A stretch of DNA of 7,504 nucleotides, taken from NCBI GenBank assembly GCA_002348825.1, contig DEBN01000142.1:1-7504 (forward strand), in the 5' to 3' direction. The notes beneath the pieces are model-generated. The model did no database searches, was not told the DNA's origin, and worked only from the letters and a program-made list of their open reading frames with translations. A program made the position numbers and the translations under genes. Origin of the DNA: Gammaproteobacteria bacterium UBA2955 (GTDB taxonomy: Bacteria > Pseudomonadota > Gammaproteobacteria > Pseudomonadales > Azotimanducaceae). The stretch's first letter is position 1, and the number at the start of each line of letters is the position of its first letter. Below are positions 5,979 through 7,504 of the stretch, in pieces.

Positions 5979-7133
5979 ATGACGACATCATCGACGCAAA
6001 AGACAGACGTGATGGATTTTGATCCGATTCGACCGTATGAGGACCATGAGGTCCCTGAGGTGTTGGCTCGCATTAGTCGCTCGCCGCAGTTGGCTGCGGC
6101 GGCAAAACAATTGGTATTACCCAGTTTCTTGGCAGGACGTTTTTTTGCTCCTTGGCTGACCGAGCTGGCGTTGCGGTTCAGTATGCGCAACTTACGCAGC
6201 GTCGACGATGTTCAGGGCCTAGTGTCAAAATATTTTAAGCAGTTGGTCGACCGTTCTACGGACGCGTTAACGGTATCGGGCTTGGAGCATCTCGACCCCA
6301 CTCGTGAATATCTATTTATCTCAAACCATCGCGACATCGTAATGGATTCGAGTTTGATTAATTTCCTGCTCCTGCGAGCGGGCAACGAAACCTGCCGGAT
6401 GGCGGTGGGCGATAACTTATTGCATAACCAGCTGGCAGCGGATCTCATGCGGTTGAACAAAAGTTTTGTTGTAGAGCGAGACCTAGCCAGTGCGCGCGCG
6501 GGTTACCGGGCCATGACTCGCACCAGTCACTATATCCACCATAGCTTGCAAGAACAGGTATCGGTGTGGATTGCGCAGCGCCAGGGCCGGGCGAAAGACG
6601 GCTTTGATCGCACCGATCCGGCGCTGGTGAAAATGCTCTTGCTGGCCTACCGCAAACAGCCGCAACCGATCGCCAAATTGCTCGCCAACGGCGCCATGGT
6701 GCCGGTGTCACTTTCCTACGAGATCGACCCGTGTGGTCCGGCAAAGGCGCGTGAGCGCGCGGCAATTGATCGCGACGGGCATTACGCGAAGAGTGAACAA
6801 GAAGATCTACAGAGTATGATTCAAGGCTTGGTGGGCGATAAGGGTCGGGTGCACGTGCACTTTAGTGCGCCGATTATCGACGATTGCGAAAGTGTTCCCG
6901 AACTGGCTGACCGTTTAGACCGAGCGATCGTTGGGGGTATTCGAGTGTTTGCGACGAACCGTTATGCAGACTCACTTCTGGCTGACGAAGCAGTCGATAA
7001 GCCGGCGGACTCGAGGGCGATGAATATTCTGCAGTCGCAGTTGCACAGTTGTTCGGCGGCAGAACGTCAATTTTTACTGCAGCAATACGCCAATATCTGC
7101 GTTAATCGGCGCGAGCTGGGTATAGACCAATAG
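5979..7133 (+). CDS. PlsB/PlsC-like glycerolipid acyltransferase
   Basis: This 384-residue protein has an acyltransferase core of the PlsC/PlsB (LPLAT) superfamily, which transfers acyl groups from acyl-CoA or acyl-ACP to glycerol-phosphate lipids at the inner membrane. Block I is ISNHRDIVMDSS (114-125), block II LNKSFVVERD (159-168), block III WIAQRQGRAKDG (197-208), in place of the usual PEGTR, and block IV MVPVSLSYE (240-248). A helical region of about 100 residues (FDPIRPYEDHEVPEVLARI, 14-32, onward) precedes the core, and about 80 residues follow it. His117 is followed by Asp at +2 (Asp119) and +6 (Asp123) rather than the canonical +5. No strong Shine-Dalgarno sequence is seen for ATG 5979 or for the in-frame ATG 6012 (MDFDPIRPY), which is a realistic alternative start. 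It lies 22 bases after the transporter gene. The exact acceptor is unknown. Confidence 0.9.
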   Translation: MTTSSTQKTDVMDFDPIRPYEDHEVPEVLARISRSPQLAAAAKQLVLPSFLAGRFFAPWLTELALRFSMRNLRSVDDVQGLVSKYFKQLVDRSTDALTVSGLEHLDPTREYLFISNHRDIVMDSSLINFLLLRAGNETCRMAVGDNLLHNQLAADLMRLNKSFVVERDLASARAGYRAMTRTSHYIHHSLQEQVSVWIAQRQGRAKDGFDRTDPALVKMLLLAYRKQPQPIAKLLANGAMVPVSLSYEIDPCGPAKARERAAIDRDGHYAKSEQEDLQSMIQGLVGDKGRVHVHFSAPIIDDCESVPELADRLDRAIVGGIRVFATNRYADSLLADEAVDKPADSRAMNILQSQLHSCSAAERQFLLQQYANICVNRRELGIDQ

Positions 7134-7186
7134 TCTCAGGTAGTCCGACTGGCCGAGGAAGACGCTACAGCCAGCCAGCGTTGCTC

Positions 7187-7504
7187 TTACAGATAAGTCA
7201 GCGGCGGGTCGTCTAATAAAGCCAACTGTTCGCGCAATTCCAGGACATGCTTAGACCAGTAATTGACACTGTCGAAGGTGGGGAAAGCTGTGGGGAAAGC
7301 GGGATCGTTCCAGCGCCGTGCGATCCAAGCGGCATGATGCATGATGCGCAGTGTGCGCAAGGGCTCGATCAGATTCAGTGTGCTGATATCAAATGGATAA
7401 AAGTCGTTGTAGGCGTCTAGGATTACTGCCAGCTGACCAGTTTGTTCGTGACGCTCGCCGCTCAGTAGCATCCACAAGTCCTGAATTGGTGGCCCCATCA
7501 TGCA
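7187..7504 (-). CDS. srkA: Stress response kinase A (SrkA/RdoA/YihE), C-terminal part; 5' end outside window
   Basis: The frame is open from the right edge to TAA at 7187-7189, about 105 codons out of roughly 325-330 in the E. coli protein. It begins with Cys-Met-Met-GPPIQDLWMLLSG, the segment just after the metal-binding Asp motif of this aminoglycoside phosphotransferase-like Ser/Thr kinase. It continues with LIEPLRTLRIMHHAAWIARR, NDPAFP and a terminal DDPPLTYL, matching the order I recall for E. coli YihE (GP.VQDLWMLL, LIEPLRAMR, ADPAFP, EPPL). SrkA counters envelope-stress-induced cell death in E. coli; the role here is inferred from family. It converges on the acyltransferase gene with 53 bases between stops. 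No clear terminator lies in that gap. In E. coli dsbA follows this gene; here it does not. Confidence 0.92.
   Translation of the reverse strand, partial: CMMGPPIQDLWMLLSGERHEQTGQLAVILDAYNDFYPFDISTLNLIEPLRTLRIMHHAAWIARRWNDPAFPTAFPTFDSVNYWSKHVLELREQLALLDDPPLTYL

Noticed and set aside
6445..6765. Antisense open frame (106 codons) within the acyltransferase.
   Set aside because: Its composition is Arg/Pro/Ala-rich as for reverse-frame shadows, and it sits inside a convincing gene with intact motifs.
7149..7174. Inverted repeat CTGGC...GCCAG between the acyltransferase and srkA, considered as a terminator.
   Set aside because: Only 5 bp with a 16-base loop and no T-tract on either side; too weak to call.

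Overview
The window looks like ordinary chromosomal DNA from a gammaproteobacterium, probably a marine, lipid-degrading lineage. Three observations suggest this. The right edge carries the conserved C-terminus of the stress-response kinase SrkA/RdoA (YihE). The PlsC-like acyltransferase has the 'SNHRDIV' motif style I associate with gammaproteobacteria. Two acyl-CoA dehydrogenase genes lie side by side. Taxonomy below class level is inference. Coding density is high, and I see no RNA genes, insertion sequences, phage genes or CRISPR arrays.

Left block, + strand (1-1957): the 3' part of one acyl-CoA dehydrogenase gene is followed 45 bases later by a complete second one. Both lack the canonical C-terminal catalytic glutamate, and only the second has Glu at the alternative position. 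This is the arrangement expected of a heteromeric (alpha2beta2-type) dehydrogenase acting on bulky acyl-CoA thioesters. A strong hairpin terminator at about 2014-2037 closes the block and also works in sequence terms for the convergent operon.

Middle block, - strand (5088 down to 2073): a short-chain dehydrogenase, a small four-helix membrane protein and a HAD phosphatase-like hydrolase are joined by two 4-base stop/start overlaps (GTGA, ATGA). After a 60-base gap come a 97-residue protein of unknown function, with a good ribosome binding site, and a MOSC-domain protein (YcbX/mARC-like without a ferredoxin domain). The first three genes look translationally coupled. The last two may be co-transcribed with them or have their own promoter.

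Right block, + strand (5150-7133): a TauE/SafE-family membrane transporter and a PlsB/PlsC-like acyltransferase lie 22 bases apart and diverge from the short-chain dehydrogenase. The short divergent intergenic region has no Shine-Dalgarno sequence of any strength for either gene, and -10-like hexamers lie just upstream of each likely start, so leaderless transcripts are possible. The 3' end of srkA (- strand) converges on this block and runs off the right edge.

I did not find convincing evidence of a novel defence, mobile or regulatory system. The points most worth a second look are the asymmetric active sites of the dehydrogenase pair, the altered HX4D spacing in the acyltransferase, the Ser-to-Thr change in the SDR catalytic triad, and the tightly coupled orphan membrane protein.
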